DNA from: DATARH01 sp050246595
GTDB taxonomy: Bacteria > Pseudomonadota > Alphaproteobacteria > ATCC43930 > CGMCC-115725
Reading direction: 5' to 3'
Assembly: GCA_050246595.1 (NCBI GenBank)
Contig: JBFWVT010000046.1
Coordinates: 1-38,553, forward strand
DNA length: 38,553 nt
The notes under the pieces are model-generated. The model saw only the letters and a program-made list of their open reading frames with translations, made no database searches and had not been told where the DNA came from. Of the stretch, positions 14,711 through 27,074 are shown piece after piece (within the stretch, counting starts at the first letter, position 1; every line of letters begins with the position of its first letter). The position numbers and the translations under genes are program-made.

Positions 14711-15942
14711 CCCGCCTTGAGGATCGAAGCGGCGGCGTCGGCGAAGACCTGCGCGCCGAGCATGATGTCGTCGTCGCTCGTGTCCTCGGACCAGTGATGA
14801 CTGATCCCCCTGATGCTCGGCACAAACAGCATCGCCGAGCGCATCCGGCGGGCCAGAATCTGCGCGTCATGGCCGGCGCCGCTCGGCATCCGCAGTGAGA
14901 GACCGGGCGCGTGGCGCTCGGCGGCCATTTCGATCTCGCGCTGAAACCCGGCATCCATTTGGGCCGGCTCGCTTTTCGAGATCGGCGCGATTGCGACCTC
15001 GCAGGGTCCCTCGCGTTGCGCCTCGGCGACCAGCTCGTGCAGCTCCCGCTCGAACCGCGCCAGGATTTCGGTGTCGGTGTCGCGGAACTGCACCTGCATC
15101 TCGGCGCGGCCGGGGACGATGCTCGGCGCGTTCGGATCGACCAGGATGCGCCCGATCGTCCACACCGTTCGCGAATTTGTCTGCCCCTGGGCGATCTCGG
15201 CAAAGCGGTCGTGGATGCGCGCGGCCAGCCGTACCAGCGCGGCGGCGGCGTCCTTGCGGCGGTGCATCTCGGTCGTGCCGGCGTGGTTCTGCTCGCCGGT
15301 GACGGTGACCCAGTAGTTCCAGTTGCCGATGATCGCCTCGACGATGCCGATGCGCTTGCCGGTCGCCTCCAGCGTGCCGCCCTGTTCGATATGCGCCTCG
15401 AAATAGCCGATATAGCGATCCGGCTCGCATGCGATCCGCGGCCGCTCGGCGCAACCGGCTTCGACAAGCGCGTCGATCAGCTTTTTGCCGTCGCGGCTGG
15501 TCGCGCGGGCGATCTCATCGTCGCTCAGCATGCCGGTGAACGAACGGCTGCCGAGCATGTTGCCGTAATGGCCTTCCTCGTCGGCCCAGGCGACCGGCTC
15601 GATCCCGATCCCGTCGAGCGAGTGATCGACATTCAGGGCGCGCGCCGCTTCGAGCGCGTAGATCACGCCAAGCGCGCCGTCGAGCCAGCCGCCATGCGGC
15701 TGCGTTTCGCTGTGCGAGCCGACCAGCAGAACGCGCGCGGCGCGCTTGTTGCGGCCGAATACGTTGCCGATGCCGTCGATGACCGGATCGAGCCCGGCCT
15801 CGGCGAATTTTTCCGCCAGCCACTGCCGCGAGGCCGTATCTTCGGACGAATAGGTCGGGCGGTGCACGCCGGTCCTGTAGCGGCCGAACTCGGCCAGCCT
15901 CCTGAGATCGGCGACGACCCGCGCCCCGTCGGTTTTCGGCAT
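14707..15942 (-). CDS. M20-family Zn hydrolase, N-carbamoyl-L-amino-acid hydrolase / allantoate amidohydrolase type
   Basis: Binuclear zinc amidohydrolase that removes the carbamoyl or related group from N-carbamoyl amino acids, beta-ureido acids or allantoate. Of 411 residues, metal ligands sit in VGSHSETQPHGGWLDGALG (His77, Asp88), ADEEGHYGNMLGS (Glu122/123) and EAHIEQGGTLE (His184). HAGTTEMHRRKDA is the dimerisation-domain motif and MPSGAGHDAQ the C-terminal one. GSHSETQPHGG in place of the commoner GSHLDTQPTGG marks a divergent subgroup. The ATG at 15942 follows GGAGGA, and the longer frame to 16020 is unsupported. It is coupled to the downstream NMT1-like gene. It could act after the hydantoinase at 2102-3529, whose product class it accepts; the two are 11 kb apart. 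Confidence 0.9.
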   Translation of the reverse strand: MPKTDGARVVADLRRLAEFGRYRTGVHRPTYSSEDTASRQWLAEKFAEAGLDPVIDGIGNVFGRNKRAARVLLVGSHSETQPHGGWLDGALGVIYALEAARALNVDHSLDGIGIEPVAWADEEGHYGNMLGSRSFTGMLSDDEIARATSRDGKKLIDALVEAGCAERPRIACEPDRYIGYFEAHIEQGGTLEATGKRIGIVEAIIGNWNYWVTVTGEQNHAGTTEMHRRKDAAAALVRLAARIHDRFAEIAQGQTNSRTVWTIGRILVDPNAPSIVPGRAEMQVQFRDTDTEILARFERELHELVAEAQREGPCEVAIAPISKSEPAQMDAGFQREIEMAAERHAPGLSLRMPSGAGHDAQILARRMRSAMLFVPSIRGISHHWSEDTSDDDIMLGAQVFADAAASILKAG

Positions 15943-16131
15943 CGGCAAATCCTCCGTTGTGAATCGCCGCTGGGCGAACCGTCGGTGACGATTAGGCGCC
16001 GGTCGCGGCCCGTGAGGCAACCCGGTTCAGCCGCCCCAATGGCAAACACAACAGTGACCAGCGCCGCCGTGACAAGCCGGTGCCGGCGAATTAAAAGACC
16101 CGTTGTTTCTTGCGGAGCGTGATTATCCCGC

Positions 16132-16896
16132 GTGCAGATTTCAGCATCTTCGTCCGATACGAACGCAGAGGCAGGCGGCCCCCGCTTTTCGATCGTTGTC
16201 GCTGTCTTTAACGAGGCGGAAAACGTTGTGCCGGTTACCGCCGAGATCATCAAAGCGGCGACCCCGCTCGGGCCATTCGAGCTGATCTATGTCGATGACG
16301 GCAGCGACGACGCAACCCCGGAGCGGCTGCGCGTATTGCGGGCGCGCGACGGCGCGATCCGCCTCTTGCGCCACGATCGGCGCTGCGGCAAGACGGCGGC
16401 GCTGTTTACCGGCATCCGGGCGGCGCGCGCGGCGTGGATCGTGACGATGGACGGCGACGGCCAGGACGACGCGGCCGAGATCCCGCATCTGCTCGAACCG
16501 GCCTGGAGGGCTGGCGAACCGTCGCCGCTGGTCGCCGGCATCCGCACGACACGGCGCGACCGCCGGTCGCGACGTCTGGCGACAAAATTCGCGAACGGAT
16601 TGCGGCAGATGCTGCTGCGCGACGGCTGTCCGGACACGGCCTGCGGGCTCAAGGCGTTCCGCCGCGACGTGTTTCTGCGGCTGCCTTCCTTCGAGGGGAT
16701 GCACCGGTTTCTGCCGGCGCTGTTTCAGACCTTCGGGCACCCGTTGATCTGCGTTCCGGTCAACCACCGGCCGCGTCTTGCGGGACGATCGAAATACACC
16801 AATTTCGGCCGCGCCGTGGTCGGCGTGGCGGACATGCTCGGCGTGATCTGGCTGCGGCGGCGCACAAGGCTGCCGGGGCATGTGGTCGAGGAGTGA
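16132..16896 (+). CDS. GT2-family glycosyltransferase (polyprenyl-phosphate sugar synthase-like)
   Basis: Cytoplasmic-face glycosyltransferase like dolichyl- or undecaprenyl-phosphate mannose/aminoarabinose synthases (ArnC/DPM1 type), which load a sugar onto a lipid carrier. Of 254 residues, the nucleotide-binding start is FSIVVAVFNEAENV (19-32), then LIYVDDGSDDAT (51-62), the metal-binding MDGDGQDD (106-113), and CGLKAFRRDVF. It lacks the C-terminal membrane helices of ArnC. The GTG at 16132 gives a sensible N-terminus, with GCGGAGCG upstream at about 14 bases; an ATG at 16103 is in another frame. It is joined to the following ArnT-like gene by a few bases, which fits a pair where one makes the lipid-linked sugar and the other transfers it. 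Confidence 0.88.
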   Translation: MQISASSSDTNAEAGGPRFSIVVAVFNEAENVVPVTAEIIKAATPLGPFELIYVDDGSDDATPERLRVLRARDGAIRLLRHDRRCGKTAALFTGIRAARAAWIVTMDGDGQDDAAEIPHLLEPAWRAGEPSPLVAGIRTTRRDRRSRRLATKFANGLRQMLLRDGCPDTACGLKAFRRDVFLRLPSFEGMHRFLPALFQTFGHPLICVPVNHRPRLAGRSKYTNFGRAVVGVADMLGVIWLRRRTRLPGHVVEE

Positions 16897-16901
16897 GGCG
16901 G

Positions 16902-18569
16902 GTGCCGGTCCGGTCGCGCCTCTTTCCGTATCTGCTGCTGGTGCTGCTGTCGGCGGTTCTGTTCGTGCCGGGTCAGGCGAGCCTACCGCCGTTCGATCGC
17001 GACGAGTCGCGCTATTTGCAGGCGACGACGCAGATGTTCGAGACCGGCAATTTTGTCGATATCCGGTTTCAGGACCAGCCCCGTTACTTGCAGCCGGCCG
17101 GTATTTACTGGCTGCAAGCCGCGTCGGTGGCGCTGTTCGGCGAGCCGGGTGCGCGTCCCAGGGAGGACATCGTGTGGGCGCATCGCATCCCGTCGCTGGT
17201 CGGGGCGACGGTGGCGGTGCTGCTGACGGCGTGGATCGGCAATCTGCTGTTCGGGGCACCGACCGGTTTTGTCGCGGCGGTGTTGCTGGCCAGCTCGGTG
17301 CTGCTCGGGGTCGAGGCCAGGATGGCCAAGATCGACGCGGTGCTGCTGGCCGCAATCCTGGCGGCGCTGGCGGCGCTGGCGAAGATTTACCTCGCTTCCG
17401 TCGCCGGCCGGGACGCGTTGCCGCGCTGGGCGGCGTTGTTCTGGCTTTCGCTCGGCGCCGGGCTGATGCTGAAGGGGCCGATCATCCTGCTGGTCGTCCT
17501 CGGCACCGTGCTGCTGTTGACGGTTGTCGAGCGCAGGGCGGCGTGGCTGCGTCAATTGCGGCCGGTCTGGGGCGTGCCGCTGATGCTGGCGGTCGTATTG
17601 CCGTGGCTGATCGCGATCGGGATCGCCAGCGGCGGCGAATTCTTCGAAATCGCAATCGGCAAAAGCCTGCTCGGCAAGGTCGCGACCGGGCAGCAATCGC
17701 ACGGCGCGCCGCCGGGATATTACTTGGCCGCCTTTCCACTGACCTTCTGGCCGGGATCGCTGTTCGCGGCGCTGGCGGTGCCGTTTGTTTGGGCGAGGCG
17801 GCGCGACCCGGCGGTGCGCTTCTGCCTGTGCTGGATCGCGCCGACCTGGATCGTGTTCGAGCTGGTCGTCACCAAGCTGCCGCATTACGTACTGCCGACC
17901 TACCCGGCTATCGCCTGTCTCGCGGCGGCGGCGCTGCTCGCGCCCATAACGGGAGCGGCCGGGCGCTGGGCGCTATACGCAATGCGGGCCTATGCCGGAG
18001 TGTGGCTGCTGGTCGGCGTCGCGCTTGCCGGGCTGCTGCCGCTTGCCGCCTGGGTGCTCGAAGCGCGCATCGCGTGGGTCGGCATCCTGACCGCGCTCGC
18101 GGTGGCGCTGCTTGTCGTTCTGACGCTGCGGTTGTTGAACGGCGGCAGGCGGATACCGGCGGTTTCGTGCGCCGCCGCGGCAGCGCTGGTTCTGTTCGCC
18201 TCTTCCTATGCCTGGCAGTTGCCGCGGCTGCGCACGATCTGGATCAGCCCGCGTGTCGCCGATTCGGTGGTGCGGGTGCGGCCCTGCGCCGAGACAATTG
18301 TCGCCAGCACCCCTTTTACCGAGCCGAGCCTGGTCTTTCTGCTCGGCACAAGGACGGTGCTGACCGACGTGGACGGCGCGGCGAAGCACCTGCTGCAAGA
18401 CCCGGATTGCGCGCTGGCCCTGGTCGGCGCCGATCGGCGCGAGGCGTTTCTGCGGCTTATAGAAGAGGCCGGGTTCGCACCGGTCGAACTCGACCGCATC
18501 CGCGGCCTGAACTACTCGAACGGCAGGCGGCTCGAATTGATCCTTTACGGTGCGCCCCGCACCGGCTGA
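16902..18569 (+). CDS. ArnT-like (GT83/PMT-type) membrane glycosyltransferase
   Basis: Polytopic transferase that uses a polyprenyl-phosphate sugar donor on the outer face of the inner membrane, as ArnT does for lipid A. Of 555 residues, the acidic motif FDRDESRY (about 31-38) follows the first membrane helix as expected; YLQPAGIYWLQAASVALFG is the ArnT/PMT loop, and about a dozen hydrophobic segments follow. The start is GTG at 16902, with GAGGAG about nine bases upstream overlapping the end of the GT2 gene; GTG at 16893 is an alternative with worse spacing. The acceptor is unknown: lipid A, glycans or protein are all possible. No arnB/arnA-like sugar-synthesis genes are near, so I do not call it arnT. 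Confidence 0.87.
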   Translation: MPVRSRLFPYLLLVLLSAVLFVPGQASLPPFDRDESRYLQATTQMFETGNFVDIRFQDQPRYLQPAGIYWLQAASVALFGEPGARPREDIVWAHRIPSLVGATVAVLLTAWIGNLLFGAPTGFVAAVLLASSVLLGVEARMAKIDAVLLAAILAALAALAKIYLASVAGRDALPRWAALFWLSLGAGLMLKGPIILLVVLGTVLLLTVVERRAAWLRQLRPVWGVPLMLAVVLPWLIAIGIASGGEFFEIAIGKSLLGKVATGQQSHGAPPGYYLAAFPLTFWPGSLFAALAVPFVWARRRDPAVRFCLCWIAPTWIVFELVVTKLPHYVLPTYPAIACLAAAALLAPITGAAGRWALYAMRAYAGVWLLVGVALAGLLPLAAWVLEARIAWVGILTALAVALLVVLTLRLLNGGRRIPAVSCAAAAALVLFASSYAWQLPRLRTIWISPRVADSVVRVRPCAETIVASTPFTEPSLVFLLGTRTVLTDVDGAAKHLLQDPDCALALVGADRREAFLRLIEEAGFAPVELDRIRGLNYSNGRRLELILYGAPRTG

Positions 18570-18589
18570 CAGCGACCCTCGGGACGTTG

Positions 18590-18608
18590 CGCCCTCGAAG
18601 CGAGGGCG
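18590..18608. terminator. Short hairpin after the ArnT-like gene
   Basis: CGCCCTCG (18590-18597), loop AAG, CGAGGGCG (18601-18608) starts about 20 bases after the stop codon of the glycosyltransferase gene. There is no T-run, so a rho-independent terminator is possible but not proven. Confidence 0.4.
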
Positions 18609-18706
18609 AAGAGCGCCTGCTTGATTGCCGCCGCCGCGCTTTCCACGTCAGCGCCATGACAATTGCATACCAGGCGCCCCAGGCACTGACCGATGCCCCC
18701 ACCCTG

Positions 18707-18802
18707 CCCTCCCCCGCAAGCGGGGGAGGGTTTCGGATTATTCCCTCCCCCGCTGGCAGGGGAAGGGTTTCGATTGTTCCCTCCCCCGCAAGCGGGGGAG
18801 GG
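18707..18802. repeat. Three tandem GC-rich palindromes
   Basis: Two perfect copies, CCCTCCCCCGC-AA-GCGGGGGAGGG, lie at 18707-18730 and 18779-18802, and an imperfect copy with a changed right arm (GGCAGGGGAAGGG) lies at 18743-18767. The spacers between copies are short and similar (TTTCGGATTATT; TTTCGATTGTT), so the unit appears duplicated as repeat plus spacer. This is the densest intergenic array of the family in the window. Confidence 0.9.
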
Positions 18803-18888
18803 CTAGGGAGGGGGCGCGGCCATAGAACAGGTCGGGTTCGCAGGCGTTTGGCGTCAATCGTTCCTTACAAAAGCGCAGGAGCACCGCC

Positions 18889-21243
<2,355 letters not shown>

Positions 21244-21249
21244 CTTTTC

Positions 21250-22545
21250 CTAATCTGCCGCCGAGCGCTTCTCGACCGGCTGCGGCGCCCCCGGCGGCAG
21301 ATCGCGGAGATGCAGGTCGCGCTGCGGGAACGGCACCTCGATACCGTGCTCGACCAGGCGATCCCACAGTGCGAGGAGTATCTCGCCCTTGACGTTGGTG
21401 ACCCCGTTCGCCGGGTCGGTAATCCAGAAGCGCAGCAGAAAGTTGATCCCGTTATCGCCGAATTCGGTAACGTGGCACACCGGCTCCGGCGAGGATTGGA
21501 CCCGGCGCGTTTCTTTCGCCGCCTCGATCGCGAGCCGCCGCACGAGCCGCAGGTCGCTGCCATATGCAACCCCGAAGGGCAGGTCGATGCGCACGAAGGG
21601 GCTACTATAGGTCCAGTTGACGACCTGATTGGTAATCAATGTCTCGTTCGGGATCAGGTATTCCTTGCCGTCGCGGCCGCGCACCGCGGTATAGCGGCCG
21701 CCGAGCGAGGTTACGAACCCGTAGGTGCGGTCGACCTCGATCACGTCGCCCGGCTTGATCGAGCGTTCGGCGAGCAGAATGATGCCGCAGACGAAATTCG
21801 ACACGATCTTCTGCAACCCGAAGCCGAGCCCGACGCCGAGCGCGCCGGTAAAGACCGTGAACGCGGTCAGATCGATCCCGACCGTGTTGAGCCCGATCAG
21901 CAGCGCGAGAAACACCAGCGCGATCTTGATCAGGTTGCGTACCAGCGTCTGGATCGACGGGCTGAGGCTGGCGGTATGCTCGATACGGCCGCTGATCAGC
22001 CGCGCCAGCGCCAGAGCGGCCCACAGCAGGATCGCGATCAACAGCACGGCCTTGACGAGCAGCAGCAGCGACAGGCGCAGCGTGCCGATCGTCAGCGCGG
22101 CCCGGTCGAGGGCGGCGATCGTCGTCCCAAGCAACCCGAGGATGCCGAGCGCCGCGATGATCCAGGCCACCACCGCGACGATGCGGGCCAAGAACGCGTC
22201 GTGGAACAGCAGCGTCGAAGCGCGCAGCACGATCCACAACGCGGTCAGGGTCGCGGCAACCCCGACCAGCCGCAGCTCGACCTCGACAGCCTCGGCGACG
22301 AGTCCGACCGCGACGAGCAGCAGCCAGGCGCAGACCAGCCCGGCGAGGCCCTGAACATCGGCCCTGATCCAGTCGGAACGCAGGAAGCGTCCGGCGATTC
22401 GGTAGGCGGCCGCTCGCGTCCAGCCGCGCGACAGCCAAGCAACGGCGAAAACGATGCCGATCAGCCCCAGTTGCAGCGCCAGGGCGCGCAGCAGCGCCGG
22501 CGAGAAGAAATCGCGCGCCCAGATCAGCCATTCGGCGACGGGCAC
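21250..22545 (-). CDS. MscS-family mechanosensitive ion channel
   Basis: Small-conductance mechanosensitive channel-type protein that opens under membrane tension to release solutes. Of 431 residues, several membrane helices precede the core; the pore helix TM3 region is GALGVGLGFGLQKIVSNFV, followed by the beta domain (ERSIKPGDVIEV, PNETLITNQVVNWTY) and the alpha/beta cytosolic part ending near VPFPQRDLHLRDLP. It is longer than E. coli MscS (286 residues) because of extra N-terminal helices, like YbdG/YnaI relatives. The GTG at 22545 is the only sensible start because an in-frame upstream ATG is not available. It converges with the copper ATPase gene with only six bases between stops and no hairpin. 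Confidence 0.92.
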   Translation of the reverse strand: MPVAEWLIWARDFFSPALLRALALQLGLIGIVFAVAWLSRGWTRAAAYRIAGRFLRSDWIRADVQGLAGLVCAWLLLVAVGLVAEAVEVELRLVGVAATLTALWIVLRASTLLFHDAFLARIVAVVAWIIAALGILGLLGTTIAALDRAALTIGTLRLSLLLLVKAVLLIAILLWAALALARLISGRIEHTASLSPSIQTLVRNLIKIALVFLALLIGLNTVGIDLTAFTVFTGALGVGLGFGLQKIVSNFVCGIILLAERSIKPGDVIEVDRTYGFVTSLGGRYTAVRGRDGKEYLIPNETLITNQVVNWTYSSPFVRIDLPFGVAYGSDLRLVRRLAIEAAKETRRVQSSPEPVCHVTEFGDNGINFLLRFWITDPANGVTNVKGEILLALWDRLVEHGIEVPFPQRDLHLRDLPPGAPQPVEKRSAAD

Positions 22546-22764
22546 CCATTCATAAAAGCTTTGCGACGTTGGCCCCCTTGGTGCAGCCGCCGTATTGCGC
22601 CGCGGCAGTCCCGGTCACATTAGAAACGGGCGCGGGCGAAGTTAATCCGGTACGGCACCGCGCAAGCGCCGCCTCGCCCGGCTTGCGGCGGGCGCCGTGC
22701 TGCGCATAAGGTCGGCCGGCCCGGGCACGCACTCAGCTTGCGCCGGCTGCGGCAGCGCGCGCGG

Positions 22765-23678
22765 ATGGCATATTTTCTGCAACAGCTTATCAACGGTCTG
22801 ACGCTGGGGTCGATCTACGGGCTGATCGCGATCGGCTACACGATGGTGTACGGCATTATCGGGATGATCAATTTCGCGCATGGCGAGATCTACATGATCG
22901 GCGCCTTTATCACGGTGACGACGTTTCTGGTGCTCGGCCTCGCCGGGCTGAGTTTCGTCCCGTTGGCGCTGCTGATCGTGCTGATTGTCGCGATGCTGTT
23001 CACCGCACTCTATGGCTGGGCCGTCGAGCGCATCGCGTATCGGCCATTGCGCGGGTCGTTCCGGCTGGCGCCGCTGATCTCGGCGATCGGCATGTCGATT
23101 TTTTTGCAGAATTACGTGCAGATCACGCAGGGCGCGCGCGTCAAGCCGATGCCGCCGCTGATCCAGGGCGGGTTCACGATTTTCGAGAGCGGCGGGTTCG
23201 CCGTGCAGATGAGCTTTCTACAGCTCGCGATCATTGTCGCGACCCTCGTGCTGATGACCGGGTTTTCGGCGATGATCGCGGCTACCCCGCTCGGCCGCTC
23301 GCAGCGCGCCTGCGCCCAGGACATCGTGATGGCCTCGCTGCTCGGCATCAATGTCGACCGGATCATCTCGGCGACGTTTGTCATGGGAGCCGCGCTGGCG
23401 GCGGTCGCCGGGCTGATGGTCACGCTGTATTACGGCGTCGTCGATTTCTTTATCGGGTTTCTCGCCGGGGTCAAGGCGTTCACCGCCGCCGTGCTCGGGG
23501 GCATCGGCTCATTGCCGGGGGCGATGCTCGGCGGGTTGCTGATCGGGCTGATCGAGGCGTTCTGGTCCGGGTATTTCTCGGTCGAGTACAAGGACGTATC
23601 GGTCTTTGCCATCCTCGTCCTGGTGCTGGTCTTTATGCCGAGCGGATTGCTCGGCCGGCCCGAGGTGGAAAAAGTCTG

Positions 23679-23679
<1 letters not shown>
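22765..23679 (+). CDS. livH: LIV-type ABC importer permease (LivH), importer cluster 2
   Basis: Permease of a second, separate branched-chain amino acid importer. The 304 residues are close to E. coli LivH (308). INGLTLGSIYGLIAIGYTMV and IGMINFAHGEIYMIGAF are strongly LivH-like, and YKDVSVFAILVLVLVFMPSG is the conserved end. The ATG at 22765 begins the conserved MAYFLQQLINGL; a TTG at 22738 would add nine unconserved residues. No strong ribosome site is seen. The stop overlaps the livM start (TGATG). The closeness to canonical E. coli LivH makes true branched-chain amino acid transport more likely here than in cluster 1. Confidence 0.94.
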
Positions 23680-25018
<1,339 letters not shown>

Positions 25019-25022
<4 letters not shown>

Positions 25023-25893
25023 GCGGGAAACGCGTCCCGCTGCTCGAAGTCGAGCATCTGACGATGCGGTTCGGCGGCCTCATCGCGATCGACGACCTGT
25101 CGTTCGTTGCCTACCGGCGCGAGATCACCGCGCTGATCGGGCCGAACGGCGCCGGCAAGACAACCGTCTTCAACTGTCTGACCGGTTTCTACCCGCCGAG
25201 TTCCGGCCGGCTCGCCCTGCACGGCATCAATGGGCAGGGCGAGGATGAAATCTTTCTGCTCGAACGGATGGAGGGTTTCCGCATCGCGCAGCTTGCCGGC
25301 ATGGCGCGCACGTTCCAGAATATCCGCCTGTTCGCCGGCATGTCGGTGCTCGAAAACCTGGTCGTCGCGCAGCACAACCGACTGATGCGAGCAAGCCTGT
25401 TCTCGATCGCCGGGCTGCTCGGGCTGGCGCGGTATCGCGATGCCGAGGCGGAAGCGATTGAACGGGCGCGTTCCTGGCTCGATCGGCTGGGGCTGACTTC
25501 GCGCGCCGACCTGCCCGCCGGTTCGCTGCCCTATGGCGACCAGCGCCGGCTCGAAATCGCCCGCGCGCTGTGCACCGGGCCGCGCCTGTTGTGCCTGGAC
25601 GAGCCGGCCGCCGGGCTCAACCCGCGCGAATCGGCCGGGCTGGGGGAATTCCTCATCGCGATCCGCGACGAGGAGAATATCGGCATCCTACTGATCGAGC
25701 ACGATATGAGCGTCGTGATGGGTATCTCGGATCACGTCGTCGTGCTCGACCACGGACGCAAGATCGCCGACGGCAGCGCCGCTTCGGTGCGCGCCGATCC
25801 GGCCGTGGTCAAGGCCTATCTCGGCGAGGACGAGGCGGCGCCGCTGCCCGCCGAAATTGCCGCCGATGCGGGCGTCGCCAGTGTCGGGGCGAC

Positions 25894-25900
<7 letters not shown>
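25019..25900 (+). CDS. livG: LIV-type ABC importer ATPase (LivG), importer cluster 2
   Basis: ATPase subunit of importer 2. Of 293 residues, the start LLEVEHLTMRFGGLIAIDDL is canonical for LivG, with Walker A GPNGAGKTT, the Q-loop region ARTFQNIRLF, signature LPYGDQRRLEIARAL, Walker B LLCLDEPAAGLNP and LIEHDMSVVMGISDHV. The GTG at 25019 overlaps the livM stop (GTGA); the longer open frame to the left is only the livM region in another frame. The tail after EDEAAPLPAEIAADAGVASV is a short Ala-rich extension. Confidence 0.94.
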
Positions 25901-26604
<704 letters not shown>

Positions 26605-26614
26605 GGAGCGGGTA

Positions 26615-26983
26615 TTGAGCGACATTTTCGGCACCGAAAAGCTGCCGTTTTTCGGGATGACCGTCATTCTGTTCGGGCTTGCCGCCGCGGCGACAGGGCG
26701 GGCGCTGGCGCAGCATTGGCGGCCGGCCTGGCAGATGGTGCCGGCGGCGCTGCTCCTCACCGTAGCCGACAGATTTCTGCATTACGCGCTGTTCGAGGCG
26801 CCGCTTGGCTCGGTCAGCGGCTTTGTTGCCGCGGCGGCGGTTCTCGGGCCGATCATGGCGATTGCTTTCCATCATGCCCGCGCCGGCAAAATGGTGCGGC
26901 AATACCCGTGGCTCTATGAACGGAGCGGCCCGCTGACCTGGCGCGCCAAACAATCGCCCAGACAACCGCATAGCCCGGGCTGA
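26615..26983 (+). CDS. Small three-helix membrane protein in LIV cluster 2 (DUF6867-like)
   Basis: A 122-residue membrane protein with three hydrophobic segments (GMTVILFGLAAAATGRALA; MVPAALLLTVADRFLHYALF; SVSGFVAAAAVLGPIMAIAF) and a polar end containing MVRQYPWLYERSGPLTWR. It resembles a family I recall as DUF6867, found in LIV operons of alphaproteobacteria, with no known function. TTG at 26615 is chosen because GAGGAG lies six bases upstream; GTG at 26594 is an alternative overlapping livF but with its ribosome motif too close. Its position between livF and the binding-protein gene suggests an accessory of the importer; this is inference. Confidence 0.72.
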   Translation: MSDIFGTEKLPFFGMTVILFGLAAAATGRALAQHWRPAWQMVPAALLLTVADRFLHYALFEAPLGSVSGFVAAAAVLGPIMAIAFHHARAGKMVRQYPWLYERSGPLTWRAKQSPRQPHSPG

Positions 26984-27074
26984 AGCCAAGCCGCGTCGCG
27001 CAGGACCGCGCGGCGTGCTACAGTTTTCCCGCGGACTACCGGTGTCGTTTCCGGACCAATTCGGGAGGTTTTCA

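Larger units (their letters stand above)
18570..18888. other. Repeat-rich intergenic region before the copper ATPase gene
   Basis: The 319 bases hold no plausible gene. They contain an 8-bp hairpin soon after the ArnT-like stop and three CCCTCCCCCGC-type palindromes. The remaining 85 bases before the ATPase start could hold its promoter, but no copper-responsive (CueR-type) dyad is recognisable. Confidence 0.6.

Noticed and set aside
16132..18569. arnC-arnT polymyxin-resistance pair
   Set aside because: The folds fit, but no aminoarabinose synthesis genes are present and the GT2 lacks ArnC membrane helices, so the symbols are not justified.
18707..18802. Possible CRISPR array
   Set aside because: Only three palindromic units with 11-12 base spacers of similar sequence, and no cas genes; this is a dispersed repeat array.
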